Part shown: positions 1-11,218 of the stretch, piece after piece
Numbering within the stretch: position 1 is the stretch's first letter
How the letters are laid out: each line of letters opens with the position of its first letter
Assembly (NCBI RefSeq): GCF_029867415.1
Contig: NC_081180.1
Coordinates: 232,924,625-232,988,624 of the forward strand
Direction of reading: 5' to 3'
DNA length: 64,000 nt
DNA from: Vicia villosa
Taxonomy: Eukaryota; Streptophyta; Magnoliopsida; Fabales; Fabaceae
Notes under the pieces: generated by a model
The model's database searches: none
What the model was told of the DNA's origin: nothing
Seen by the model: only the letters and a program-made list of their open reading frames with translations
Program-made: the position numbers and the translations under genes

Positions 1-108
1 GATCCTTTGCAACTTTGATGGAGGTGGCAGCCACCCTTTGGTGCTTTCGTTGATGATCACGACAACTTGTCCCTTGGAGGATTTTTGTTCTTTTGCTTTC
101 CCTAATTT

Positions 109-217
109 TTGCCTGGACAAAAGTTTCTCTTGATTTTGGTTTTCGTTGTCCAGCGGGATATGCCCTAACTTTTGCCTAAGTCATTTGCTTCAAAGCTTTG
201 TTTTTTTTTGACTTAGC
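109..217 (-). repeat. Tandem hairpins of element A (3' non-coding region)
   Basis: There are two hairpins in a row. CTGGACAA at 113-120 pairs perfectly with TTGTCCAG at 146-153. CTAAGTCA at 176-183 pairs perfectly with TGACTTAG at 209-216. Elements D, C and G have hairpins in the equivalent place with different loops and partly different stems, so pairing rather than sequence is conserved. Confidence 0.65.
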
Positions 218-1208
218 GGGCTATTGCTTCTTTTTTTTTTATTGTTCATGATTTTCTTTTCATTCTTTTTCGTCTCGTTCGGGAACAAGTTGCATGGCTT
301 TGTGATTGACTTGATGAAAAGGTTGTGACTGCCTTCTTCTTAGTGAATGGGAGACATCCGTTGTGGATTGTGCTCTTCTTCTTTTTGTTGTGAGATATGA
401 GATATGATTGATCCTCTGATGGAATACCTGAAAATCGAACGCTCAGTCGCACTAACTGAAGACTACCCTGCCCCTGGTTAAGATTGAGGGTTTTGTATAT
501 ATTTTTTTGAAAAGAAACTACTACTCCTTAGGCTCAAAGGGGTTGACGAAGGTTTCACTCCCTTATAACTCCGGTGTTTAGGAATCGAAACAATGCCTGT
601 ACATCATCAGCAGGATCTTTGTTCCAAAAGCATACAGTTAGTAGTTCATGTGTTTTTGATTTTTCATCATTCTCCTTTTTTAATTGCTTAAGACAAATGA
701 GTTGAATATCAATGAACATAATGACAAAGATGAAATGATTTGAGAAAAACATGTATATTGCATTATTTTTATTTATTCAAACAGAATGGGTTTCTTACAA
801 TGAGAAGTACTTGATAACAACAAAAGTAATACAATTGAAAGTACTTTGAAGTAATCTAGACAATGGCAGGCTTGGTCTTATTTTGATGCAAATGAAATGT
901 TCTCTGACAAACACAAAGTCTTTAGGCTCCAATGGTGGAAGGTACCCTCATGAGGAGGCATGGGATTCTCTGATAGTATCTTGATCTTGTTTGTAATTCC
1001 CCATGATTCTTTGTTTGTGAGCTCTTGTCAGATATCGGTGTTGAGGAATCGTCTTGACTAATCTGATGGAGAGAAATAGGTAAGAGTATTGGTAACCATG
1101 AATGCACAGGCATGAATGCAAAATGTTAATGATGATGCAAATGCAAGATAAATCAGGATCAAGGATCAAGGCCTCTTGGATAACAACTTCTCATGGTCAA
1201 TAAGATAT

Positions 1209-1380
1209 GGTCGAATCCTCCAGATTCAGAGGTTCGACGTTGCTTTCTGAATAAATAGCTTGTGCATAAGTCAAGGATGGTCAAACCCTCTAGATTCAGA
1301 GGTTCGACGTTGATTCTGATAGATAACCTTTGCAAAAGTCACATAAAGTCAAACCTCCAGATTCAGAGGTTCGACGTTGA
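1209..1380. repeat. Three dispersed copies of a ~34 bp repeat in element A
   Basis: Copies start near 1209, 1279 and 1347. Each contains the block CAGATTCAGAGGTTCGACGT or its TAGATTCAGAGG variant. The second copy can fold, because CCTCT pairs with AGAGG around TAGATTC. Spacing is about 70 bp. The function is unknown; Ogre elements often carry such family-specific tandem arrays in untranslated regions. Confidence 0.7.
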
Positions 1381-1902
1381 TTATGATAGATAGTCTGAAT
1401 GGCTTAGGGTAGGATGGAGGCATGTTTTCCTGCAAAACAAAATTTCCCAACCCCTCTTACAGGTGTGATCTAGTATATGGTAGGTCAAAAAGCCAGCAGA
1501 GGATTGAAAGTAGGCGCAATCATACGATATTGCCTCGTTCAACCAAGCTCTGCCCGTGGATACATGATCGGATCAATCAGACATACGTCTTCTGTCCGTC
1601 ATGGCCACTCTATTCCTAGTTCCTAAGGTATCACTCATGGCCTGGGCATTGGGCCTTTTACCTCATAGAACATCCCACCCAACCTGCAAACAGAGAAAAT
1701 ATGTGGTCCCCACGGGGACCCATAATATAGTCCAGATGCATGCGGAAAGTAAATATGACATGCAAACAGGAATAAACATGATATACAAACATATATACAC
1801 AGGATGTAAGCATATAAACAAATAAAGAAAAACACCCAAAGAAAAGAAACAAACAAAGGCTAGGATCGACTTGCTAAGAACGGACCAGCACAGGTCTATC
1901 AC

Positions 1903-1921
1903 GTCCCCAGCAGAGTCGCCA
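1903..1921 (-). other. Primer-binding site of element A
   Basis: On the minus strand this reads TGGCGACTCTGCTGGGGAC, two bases from the LTR end. It is complementary to a tRNA 3' end of the form ...GUCGCCA. Ogre elements are known to use a tRNA-Arg primer, and plant tRNA-Arg genes end in a similar ...CCCCAG...GAGTCG sequence. The same site occurs in elements B and D. Confidence 0.8.
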
Positions 1922-2639
1922 GCTGTCGCACGCTCGCGAAATGTGAACAGAGTCGCCACCAATATATTTATCCCAAAGGGAAAGGAATATCAGAAAACCT
2001 AGAATAAGGATAAGAGAAGGTCTTGCGACCAGAGATAAGGTACGGGAGTCGGTTACGCAAGGGGAAGGTGCTAGCACCCCTCACGCCCATCGTACTCGAT
2101 GGTATCCACCTATGTTTGTTCTATTCTAAGGGTGTATAAATCTAAAGCTTAATTACTAAGGGAATGCATGCAAATGAAAGAAAAAGAAACACGGGGAAAA
2201 TAAGGTTTATAAATAATTGTGCTCGCTTAGGCCCCGCGACCCAATGCCTACGTATCCTTTTCAGGAATCAGAGCGCCGTAGTTCGGCTCTTTAGTTTTTG
2301 TTTGTTTTTGTGTTTTTTAGTTGAACAGTTACATTCGCACTCCGCTGCTCGACCTCTGGAGTCTTAAGCTGGGAATGGAGCGGAAATAACGTGTCCGATT
2401 AGGAGAAAGAAATGCCCTGAAGGCAAGAGAAAGAATGCCTCTGAGGCAAGAGAGAAGAGAGAAAATTGGTTTGTATTTTTTAGGGTAATTCCATGATGAA
2501 CAAAACCCAATACAAGGTTCCGCACCACTTCATTACTTTGATTTAGGTCTGAGCCTTTATTAGATGTTTTAGACGTTTTGATTGGTGATTTTTAAGGGAT
2601 TTTAATCTGCGAGTTGAATCACATTAGATTGTATGATGT

Positions 2640-2876
2640 CAAAGAAACAGATTAGGGAATGAATCCCACTCATTTCTCTACATGGATAGAGAAACAGATT
2701 AGGGAATGAATCCCACTCATTACTCTAATACTCGAGAAACAGATTAGGGAATGAATCCCACTCATTTCTCTTTGTAGTGATCGAGAAACAGATTAGGGAA
2801 TGGATCCCACTCATTTCTCTCTCACTAAGTGTTTGAGAAACAGATTAGGGAATAAATCCCACTCGTTTCTCTCCCA
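2640..2876 (-). repeat. Array of five hairpin repeats in LTR A
   Basis: Five units of about 36 bp each begin GAGAAACAG or AGAAACAG and end CATTTCTC. The outer arms GAGAAA and TTTCTC pair, and an inner GGGA/TCCC also pairs. Variable spacers of 12-20 bp separate the units. Solo LTR E has three units of the same type. LTR B has a same-architecture array of different sequence. The array lies in the transcribed R/U5 part. Confidence 0.75.
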
Positions 2877-4623
2877 CTTTTAATGTGATTCGCCTCTTCC
2901 TTTATTAAGTGTTTTAAAGTTGAAAAGGAAAATAAACAAAACTAGCCTAAGATGAAAACTAGCCTAATATGATGGGAACCTCTAATTCCTAATGTTGTCA
3001 TGGTTTCTACCTAATGGTTAGGTGCAAAAAGTGGTATGAAAATATAAGCATAAGCGGAGATTGAAATTACAAGTAAAAATACAAGTAAATAACGATACAA
3101 GAATTAGTGTAAAATGGCTAACATAAACACTTGAGAATATGGTACAAGACATGAAGGTGAATAACGCAAAATAGTACAAAAAATCGAATTTAAAGGACTA
3201 TTATTTTATGGATTTTTATACGGCAAAATGCAAGAAATTAATTAAGCGAATGAATTAAAAGAATACAAGCCTAAACTAATATTTTTATTGATTATTTTTA
3301 ATGTCAAAAACTAGTACTAAAGTCCAAAGTTAGTAGGAGAAAAATAGTATTTTATCACCTAAAAGAAATTGATGAAAAAAAACTAATTAAGCCTAAATAA
3401 AAGATATAAACAGGGGGGGTAAACAGTGAAAATGGGATTGTGAAGAGTAACTGGGCGCAGGGTCCAACCAGGATAGCCCAACAGAGTTTTGTTTTTGTAT
3501 TGATTATGTTTTCAGCCAAAAAGTGAGGTATTGGGCAATTAGGAGTGTGATCATAACTCGGCCCAGGATTGCTATGGATTCAGACTATCAAATGAATCAA
3601 TTAACCACATTAAAACCTTATGTTAAACCTGATTAATCTTCATCTTTATGTCTCAGTTAATAAAAAACTTTTATTTTTATTTTTTTGACAGAAGTTAATA
3701 AAAAACTTTATATCCAACAAAATGTCAATTTAACACATCAATTCAATAGCAAAATAAAATAAATAAAAAGAAGAAGGGAATTAGGTCAAGAGTTTGTGAC
3801 CTTTCGCGTTTCACGCTCTTCCCTCTTCGCACTCAAGAGCAAACGGCCGAAGAACTTTGGCATCGACGGTGACGGCCAGGTGCGGTGGTGACTCCTTCGT
3901 CTTCTCCGATTGTGGTTTCATCCATCAACCTCTTTGATTCTGATCTTAATCGTGGCCTTCTCCACTCATCTTCGTCCTCAATCGATTGCTTAGCACGATC
4001 ACGCTCCGACCATTCGAACCTCTTCTTCTTCTTCTTCTACTATGCGCTTGAGATCATGGTTGTGGCGTGGTGGCAGATGACTGAAGTTTTCAGAGGAAGA
4101 ATAGAGGCGAAGGAACTGGCGTATCGGACTTGAGGCAGATCGAATGCGTTGGTGTTGCGATTTTGTGGATTCACCGATTTGTTTGTGCTGAACTTCTTTT
4201 TGTAGGTTTGCGATGGTGTGCGAGATTCACGGTGAGACTCACAGGGTAGCAACAGTGTTGAGATATGATGCTTGTTATTTGCGGCAGAGATGTGATGATG
4301 TGGTTGGATTTTCGTTCTTGAAGATTATTGAAGATGTGATGTCGAAGGTGATTGAAGAGGATGAAAGAATGTGAAGATGGTGTGGATTGACGATGGCGAA
4401 GAGCCGTGGTGTTCTTGAAGGTTCTTCTGATTTTGTGTGGATTGAAGATGAAGATATGGTGAATGGTTGAAGGAATGAAGAAGATGAATTGAGGTGTGAA
4501 GTGATGAAGATGATGGAGAATCCAGGGATTGAATGAGAATGGAGGTTATAAGAAAATGGTGGAGGAATTTAAGGGAGCAGCTGGAATGAATCGAGAGAGC
4601 TCAAGTGATGGAGCAAGCTCTGA

Positions 4624-4632
4624 CTTTATAGA
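4624..4632 (-). promoter_or_regulatory. Likely TATA box of LTR A
   Basis: The minus strand reads CTTCTATAAAG about 1.6 kb into the LTR. The same relative position in LTR E carries TCTATAAAA. It is the best candidate for the element promoter and the U3/R boundary. Confidence 0.5.
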
Positions 4633-6226
4633 AGTTGAAGGTTAGTTCTGTTCTCTGATTTTCATCTGTTCTTCATCTCTTGCAATTGCTTTTCTGTTAT
4701 GCTTATAACTGAATCGGTTAGTGAGATAATTCTGTTACCAAATGGTAGGTTAGTTAGTTAGGTTGTTAAGTTGGTTAGGATTCTGTTTTGGTAGTTAAAT
4801 GTTAAAACTGAATTGGTTATAGCTTAATTTGAATGGGAAGTGTGTATGTATGAGTATGAGTCTGGATTGTTAATAGGGATTGATTGGAATGATTGATATT
4901 GTGAAGTGGCTGCTGTTTATGAATGTATGGAATTGTTTATGAATAGGTTATATGGTTTCTTGATGTCTTGGTTGTTAGTGAAATTCGTTAGAAAAGTTAG
5001 GATTAGTTTGAATGGTATGGATGTTAAATGCTGAATGTTTATGGTTGTGAATATGGGACTGTTTTCTTGAATTTGAACTGATTGCAGATGCTGACTTCTG
5101 GTGTATGTTATTTTGGCAGTTCTGGATATAAATCGGTATGCGGAGGACATGGCTTCACTTCTGTTTGCATAGCTATGCTATTTGAGTGTTACAGGTATTT
5201 TGGTATGGTTTTGAGTTATGCCTTGTGTATGAATGGGCGGTGTTCTGAATGTGGATTAATATACGGTTGTAATGTTCCTGAACCGAACTGAAGTATGTGA
5301 CAATACAAGTGGTTAATCTCTGTTTGGTTTGAGTTGAATTTTCTCGATGATTAGATCGGAACGATTGTTGCTGACTTGAATGTGATTGGTTGTAAATAAA
5401 TATGACCTATGATGCTTTGAATTCTTATTTTAAATTGTGCCAATGTTGTATGTGTAGGAAGCTGCAAGTTATGATCCAAGTGGCATGGCATGGTTAGAAA
5501 GATGAAGATGCGGAAACCTTGAAGAACTTGGAGAATGGAGGGATCTTGAAGCTGCAGTAGAGACTTAGTTTTCTTTTAATTTTTAATGGATAGAAACTTG
5601 AATTAAGTGTAGAATGGGGTTTGGAAATGAACTTTGTCTTGAAGTTATTCATTAGAAATCTGTATGAATTGATGTCATGGCAGGAGAGTGATTACTTTCT
5701 TCAAACAAAAATTCAAACTCTTTTTCCCTTAAATCAATGTCATGAACACCGTTTGAAGTATGAATAAATTGAATTTCCAATATGATTATAGCCAAATAAT
5801 CGAGCTTCCGGTATTGTCTTTGCCCAATACATGTTGCACTCGTCTCAAAATTCTTTTTGGCATATTCATAAGTTCGATAAGTGCTCTTCGATTATTTCCA
5901 TCCTCAAGATGATCAATGTTAATTATTAATGCTAATCATGACACATGCTCCATGTCCAAGTCATTTGAAAGAGATTCTAAGACAATGACTCACACCATCC
6001 ATAATAGCATGACTAATCCTCCATTGATGAACTGAATCCAATAACCCTTGATGTCGAGAAATAACCCAAGCCTTTAAGTGAAACTCTGATTATTCTCCAT
6101 AATCTTGATCCTATGCTTGATTATTGATCAAATGAATGTACAATGTATTGATGACCTAATGCAAATGAATGAGAAACTATAAGCCAATTAGAAATAAATT
6201 AGATGGGCAAATTTTGGGGTGCAACA

Positions 6227-7564
6227 AGTTGCAAGCGGCATCTTAACCTCACTAACATCAGTTACCAGGACCTGTTCGTCACACAATTCAACAGCATTGG
6301 TTGCACCTGCATGGGGAGGCATAGGATTGTTCTGCACATTAGGACCAATTGGAGCAAATGAAATAATCTTGTCATCGAGGAGATCCTGAACTTTGTACTT
6401 TAATGCTCTACACTTTTCAATCGTATGGCCTGGAGCACCCGAATGAAACTCACAACGAGCATTGGCATCATATCCTGGGGGAAGAGGGCTAGGTGGAGGA
6501 CCCATTTCACGGAGTTGTACCAACTGACCAGCAAGCAACTGGGGAAGAAGCTGGGCATATGGCATCGGAACCGGATCTATACGCCTTTCAGGGTATCTTT
6601 GCCTTTGTGGAGCTCTTTGACCTTGAGGCATAGGATTTTGTTGACGATTCTGAGGGGCAACAACTTGTTGTTGTGGGATGAAAGGCTATTTAGGTGCCAC
6701 CCATGGTTGTGGAAGTGCAGCAGCGTACGCCTGAGGGATATACGGATTGGGAACAACATAAGGCATTGGGTAGTAAGGAGGTGGAACAGCAGAGTATACA
6801 GGAGTTCGACCTTGGTCAACTGAAGCAGTGCTGGTTTCACCTTCTTTCTTCTTCACAAATCCGGAGTATGGTTTTTTACCATTGCCATTAGAATTGCTAG
6901 GACTAGTAACACCTTGGATGGTACCAGCTTTAACGCAGTTCTCAACCCGTTCACCAATGATAACCACATCTGAGAAGGAAGGAGAAGTATTACTAACCAT
7001 GTGCTGAAGATACGGCCCTTTCAGAGTACCCATAAACAGATCAATCAATTCGCGGTCGAGGAGAGGAGGTTGAACTCGAGCGGCAAGTTCGCGCCACCTC
7101 TAGGCGTATTCTTTGAAAGATTCTTCAGACTTTTGTGCCATATTTTGAAGCTGGGCGCAGCTGGGAGCCATAGCAGTGTTATAGTGGTATTGTTTCAAGA
7201 AGGCATCAACAAGTTCTCTCCAAGTACTGACATTAACCCTCTCAAGTTTCATATACCATTCCAACGGGGCCCCAGTGAGACTATCCTGAAAGAAGTGCAT
7301 GAGCAATGGTTCATTCTCAGCATGAGCGGCCATCTTACGGCAGTAGGAACGAAGGTGAGTCTCTGGGCAGGTGACCCCCTTGTACTTATCGAAATCTGGC
7401 ACCTTAAATTTTGGGGGAATAACCATCCCAGGTACCAGGCACAAGGCAGCAGTGTTGAAACTTGAAGTTTTAGCAACTTCAATAGCCTTAAGGCGTTCTT
7501 CCAGAGCCTGGTACATCTTAGCAGTTTTGGAGATGTCAATCAAAAGACAATGATGGTTCATCAA
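6227..7564 (-). pseudogene. Gag pseudogene of a Tat/Ogre element (probably element B)
   Basis: The minus-strand frame encodes a Ty3/gypsy Gag of the Ogre kind. It has the capsid-like blocks VIPPKFKVPDFDKYKG, LEWYMKLERVNVSTW and DRELIDLFMGTL, and a zinc-binding-like segment CEFHSGAPGHTIEKCRALK (minus-strand reading, near 6430-6370). Two in-frame stops break it, near 7097 (a TAG where relatives have Gln) and near 6683. The frame is cut at its 3' side by insertion of LTR A at 6226 and lacks the N-terminal part seen in element D's Gag. Given strand and order, it is probably the gag of element B, whose ORF1 lies at 13871-14889 on the far side of element G. That link is inference. Confidence 0.75.
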
Positions 7565-7631
7565 TCATTAAGCAAGACAGTTAACATCTTTCAAAGAAAA
7601 AATGAAAAACATATATACAAAGAAAAGCCTG

Positions 7632-7711
7632 CTAAGTCAAAAATCAAAAAGGTGACTTAGGCGAAAATCAAGGCATCCCGCTGACTGTAATCTCAAAAAT
7701 AAACAGTTCAG
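7632..7711 (+). repeat. Tandem hairpins of element G
   Basis: CTAAGTCA at 7632-7639 pairs perfectly with TGACTTAG at 7653-7660. CTGACTGT at 7681-7688 pairs with ACAGTTCAG at 7703-7711 with one bulge. This is the plus-strand counterpart of the hairpins after the integrase gene in elements C and D. Confidence 0.6.
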
Positions 7712-9239
7712 GCAAAAGTTAGGGATATCAAAAAGATGAAAACAGAGAAGTCAATAAATTCCCGAACAACACAATGTTGTGACTACCAAAAGGAAGAAGT
7801 AACTGTCATCTCAAAGGTTCTCTTTACTGGTGAACCATCATCATCATCAAAGGTACAAATCTAAAAGTCTCTTGGAACCTGAATGCATAAGTTGAAATTA
7901 ACTGAGCTTAGGATTGAAGATCATCACGAAGAGGGGGTGGGTACAATCAAATTTTGAGCCTTTATCCTTTGTTTCTTAAACCGTGAACCAAGCCACATTA
8001 CAACCCTTGAAAGTCCTAACTGAAGCATGGTTAGTTCAAAAGCATACTGTCACCAAAAGGGTATCCCGACTCCTTAAAGTTTACTACAAATGTTAAGTTG
8101 ATATCCTGTTTTTCACAAACATCACATTATTACAAATAACATGTTTTTACGAATATCACGCTTTTACATCTCTTGTTTTAATGTTTTTTCAAAACTCAAG
8201 ACAAATGTATGCATTGCATCTCATGAATTCATTATTAAACATATTCTGCTACATAATTTCAAATGCTAGCATCAAAAAGAACTTGCACATGGTACGACTA
8301 ATGACTAAAAGTTATCCCAACAGACAAGATTACTCCGAGAAGCAATGTCTCGTACGTATACAAGGGGCATAGCATGCTTTGCCCAATCAATCTGGGGCAA
8401 TCCAGTCAAGATTATAAGAATCTCTCAAAAGCCAAACAAACAAAGGTATACACCTCAAGTGGGTTTCAAACTATTTGTCCAAACAATCTGGGGCAATCAA
8501 GTCAAGATTCCGAGAATCTCTCAAGGATGCCAAAATAATCAGAAGATCTGAAGCTACTTCTCAACCAACATAGGACATCATATTGGGCATATGATTACTA
8601 GGGGCATGTCTCCTAAAGTGCACATCTTATAAAGTCCTCGCAAGGCGAATCTTTCCAAAGTTCCTGCTAACTGGGGCAAATCTATACAAGTCCAGTTTGA
8701 CATTTTAAGTAACGTGTCCTAAATCGAGTAGTAGTTACTATAATACTGGGGGCAACTTTCACCCATGTCTCCCCACAAAGCCGGGTTCACAAGATCATAT
8801 CCCCACAGAGTAATCATTAAGAAGATATCTTCAAACGCTCCCGATAAAGACATGGCTGCCCAACAGAGTTTACATCTTCAACACTGTCGCTCTCCTCTAA
8901 CATGATTTATCAATATCTTTATCACCAATCAGGGAACATCAAGTCACTGATCATCTCCAAGCAGAAATCATAAATTCCCAGCTGAGCATCTTCAAGACAA
9001 GATCAGACAGTACAATTACAAGGACATAAAGATCTACTTCCTTAATCAAAGACAACATAAATCATATTCACATATCATATGTCATAAACATATTCATACA
9101 TTGCATACATTACCTCATAATGAACTCATACATAACATGCAAAAGCTCTCATTTATTTTGAGGGATTCATTACATAACCCATGCATCATGACATTGCATA
9201 AAGATTAACCTTACCTTTTTCAGAATACAGGTACCGACA

Positions 9240-9860
9240 AATGAACGAAATCTCCAACTTTCCAAGATCTAATTCAGCTACTACGAATGGTACTGACACG
9301 ATCAACGCTCGAAGATCTAATTCATTTACCACGAACGGTAATGACACGATCACTTTCAAAGTCTAATTCAGCTACTACGAACAGTACTGACACGGCAAAA
9401 GATCTAATTCGGTTACTACGAACGGTAATGACACGATCACTTTCAAAGTCTAATTCAGCTACTACGAACAGTACTGACACGACAAAAGATCTAATTCGGT
9501 TACTACGAACGGTACTGACACGGTCAACTCTCAGAGATCTAATTCTATCATCACGAACGGTGTAGACACGATCACTGACCTTCTCAGTCTAATTCAGCTA
9601 CTACGAACGGTACTGACACGACAGAAGATCTAATTCAGATACTACGAACGGTACTGACACGATCAAATTTCAGAGGTCTAATTCTATCATCACGAACGGT
9701 GTAGATACGATCAATGACGTCCACGGTCTAATTCAGTTACTACGAACGGTGCTGACACGACAAGAGAGTCTAATTCTATCATCACGAACGATGTAGACAC
9801 GATTATCTCTCCAAAAGATCTAATTCATCTACTACGAACGGTAATGACACGATCAACGCG
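9240..9860 (+). repeat. Degenerate tandem repeat block of element G
   Basis: About a dozen copies of a unit of roughly 45-50 bp contain ACTACGAACGGTACTGACAC followed by GATC and a variable tail, then TCTAATTC. The core ACGGTxCTGACACGATC resembles the core of element D's array, which reads ACGGTTCCAGAACGATC on its sense strand. The position just upstream of the polypurine tract is also the same. Short open frames across it are by-products of repeat periodicity. Confidence 0.8.
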
Positions 9861-10035
9861 CAAACAACATTTCTCAAACTTCAACTACCGGATGGCATCT
9901 TTAAAGCCCATCTCCGACAAAAGCCCCTACTTCAACTAGGGCAAATTTCTTGGTATTCTAGTGTTCAATCATCTTCCACCTTCAGATACCGATCGGCGTG
10001 CAGACCACTCTATATCTTCAGGTTTAAGATAATTG

Positions 10036-10047
10036 AACAGGGGCAAC
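10036..10047 (+). other. Polypurine tract of element G
   Basis: AACAGGGGCAAC lies directly before the LTR start TGTCATACCCC. Elements C and D have AATAGGGGCAAC in the same place on the minus strand. This would prime plus-strand DNA synthesis. Confidence 0.75.
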
Positions 10048-11209
10048 TGTCATACCCCAAAATTTTCCCAGGTCATTTTCCACAAACAAAATCAAATCAA
10101 AACACAAAGTTCCAAAACACACTCTCCTATACAGAAGCTCTGAACTAGGGTTTGATTAATTCGATGGAAAATCATTGAATCAATGGTTCAAGGTGGTTCC
10201 ATAGGGTCACCAACATCCCAAAGCATCTCCATATAAAGTTTCAAGTCAAACAGAACAAATTTAGTCCCTCAAATCTTGATTAGGTCAACAGTCGACTCTC
10301 AAGGGCAAAACAGTCATTTCAAGTCAAAATACAGTCAAAGTTCAAGATATTTGGTCAACAACATCCTCATAACCCTAAAATCATCATTTGATCAAGGGTT
10401 GATCATGATGATGCAAGGAAAGATCAGAGAAGTCAAAAGTCAAGAGTTACTATTTTGGGCATGAACTAAAAAAGTCAACCAAACTTTGAAAATTCACCAA
10501 ATATTCATACTTCATCAGAAAAATTCCCACCGAAGCTCATTTTGAAGAGAATTCATTCCTCTATCCAATGGTCCAAGAATCAGAGCTCATAGGTCAATGA
10601 GATATGGCTTCAGACATTATAGGTCCTTTTTAAAAGTCAACAAAAAGACATTTTTTTCAAAAGGACATAAAATGAAAATGGAGAATAATTTTGATATGAG
10701 ACCAAAGACACTGGTTAGAGAACTCTCCAAGGTTTCTAAAATGTCTTAGAACACTTCCATACCTCAAATATTGAGAGAGATAGGCCTTGTCAAAGTTGGA
10801 CTATTTTGGAGGGGAAAATGTGAAGGAATTCAAGTATTTTTGCAAATGGGCCTAAGAAATTTTGCTTCAACCCTGGTCCCCAAGTATTCAAGAGCCCAAA
10901 ATCCCTTTGCCACGAAATTATGTGATTAATTTGATTTATTTTGATTTTTTATTCTAATTAAAAAGAATTAAAATCATATAAATTAGAAGAAAATCAAATA
11001 TTTCATAAAAAGTATGATTTGGATCTATTTTGATCATCAAATATATCATATAATCATTACAAATTCGTGCAAATGATATTTGGAGAGAATAGATTGAAAT
11101 TGAGCAAATTAAGAAAGTTTCCATAAGAGATTTCAATCAAATTTTCTTAATATGCAAATACAAGATTCAAAGAAGATTTGATCAGTTTTTCTTGCCCTAA
11201 TCACTCTAG

Positions 11210-11218
11210 TATATATAC
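11210..11218 (+). promoter_or_regulatory. Likely TATA box of LTR G
   Basis: TATATATAC occurs about 1.16 kb into the LTR, a position comparable to the TATA boxes of other LTRs here. It probably marks the U3/R boundary. Confidence 0.5.

Larger units (their letters stand above)
1..1902 (-). mobile_element. Element A internal region, Ogre-like, no coding sequence
   Basis: This is the internal part of a minus-strand Ogre-type element whose 5' LTR lies to the right. Positions 1440-1902 closely match the leader of element B (15190-15663), including the stretch around the TACGTCTTCTGTCCGTC motif. Positions 109-217 match the hairpin region that follows the integrase stop in element D. The roughly 1.2 kb between these two landmarks has no ORF1, gag, protease, RT or integrase similarity in any frame. 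The element therefore looks like a large non-autonomous derivative that keeps cis signals and lacks genes. The 3' end and 3' LTR lie outside the window. The assignment is by eye and the interior may include unrelated sequence. Confidence 0.6.
1924..6226 (-). mobile_element. 5' LTR of element A (minus strand)
   Basis: The minus strand begins TGTTGCACCCCAAAATTTGC and ends ...CGAGCGTGCGACA, the same termini as solo LTR E at 20849-24692, which lies on the opposite strand. Length is 4,303 bp. It carries a TATA box near 4624-4632, a hairpin-repeat array at 2640-2876, a U5 stem-loop at 2057-2084 and a U5 copy of the primer site at 1948-1958. The primer site lies to the left, so this is a 5' LTR. The first flanking bases on the right are AGTTG; the matching duplication would lie outside the window. 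Confidence 0.85.
7565..10035 (+). mobile_element. 3' non-coding internal region of element G (plus strand)
   Basis: This stretch runs in the plus direction into a 3' LTR at 10048. It has the same landmarks, in the same order, as the 3' region of element D read on its own strand: tandem hairpins (7632-7711), a long non-coding stretch, a tandem repeat block (9240-9860) and a polypurine tract. No integrase or RT lies upstream. Instead the sequence abuts an oppositely oriented gag near 7565, so element G has lost its 5' part. I see no gene in it. Confidence 0.7.

Noticed and set aside
1601..1962. Short open frames on both strands in the leaders of elements A and B
   Set aside because: They are shared because the leaders are nearly identical over this stretch. 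Frames shift and stop between A and B, which does not suggest coding.
9240..9860. Regularly spaced repeats resembling a CRISPR array
   Set aside because: Units are diverged tandem copies with variable, non-unique tails in a plant retrotransposon 3' region. No cas genes are present and the context is eukaryotic.
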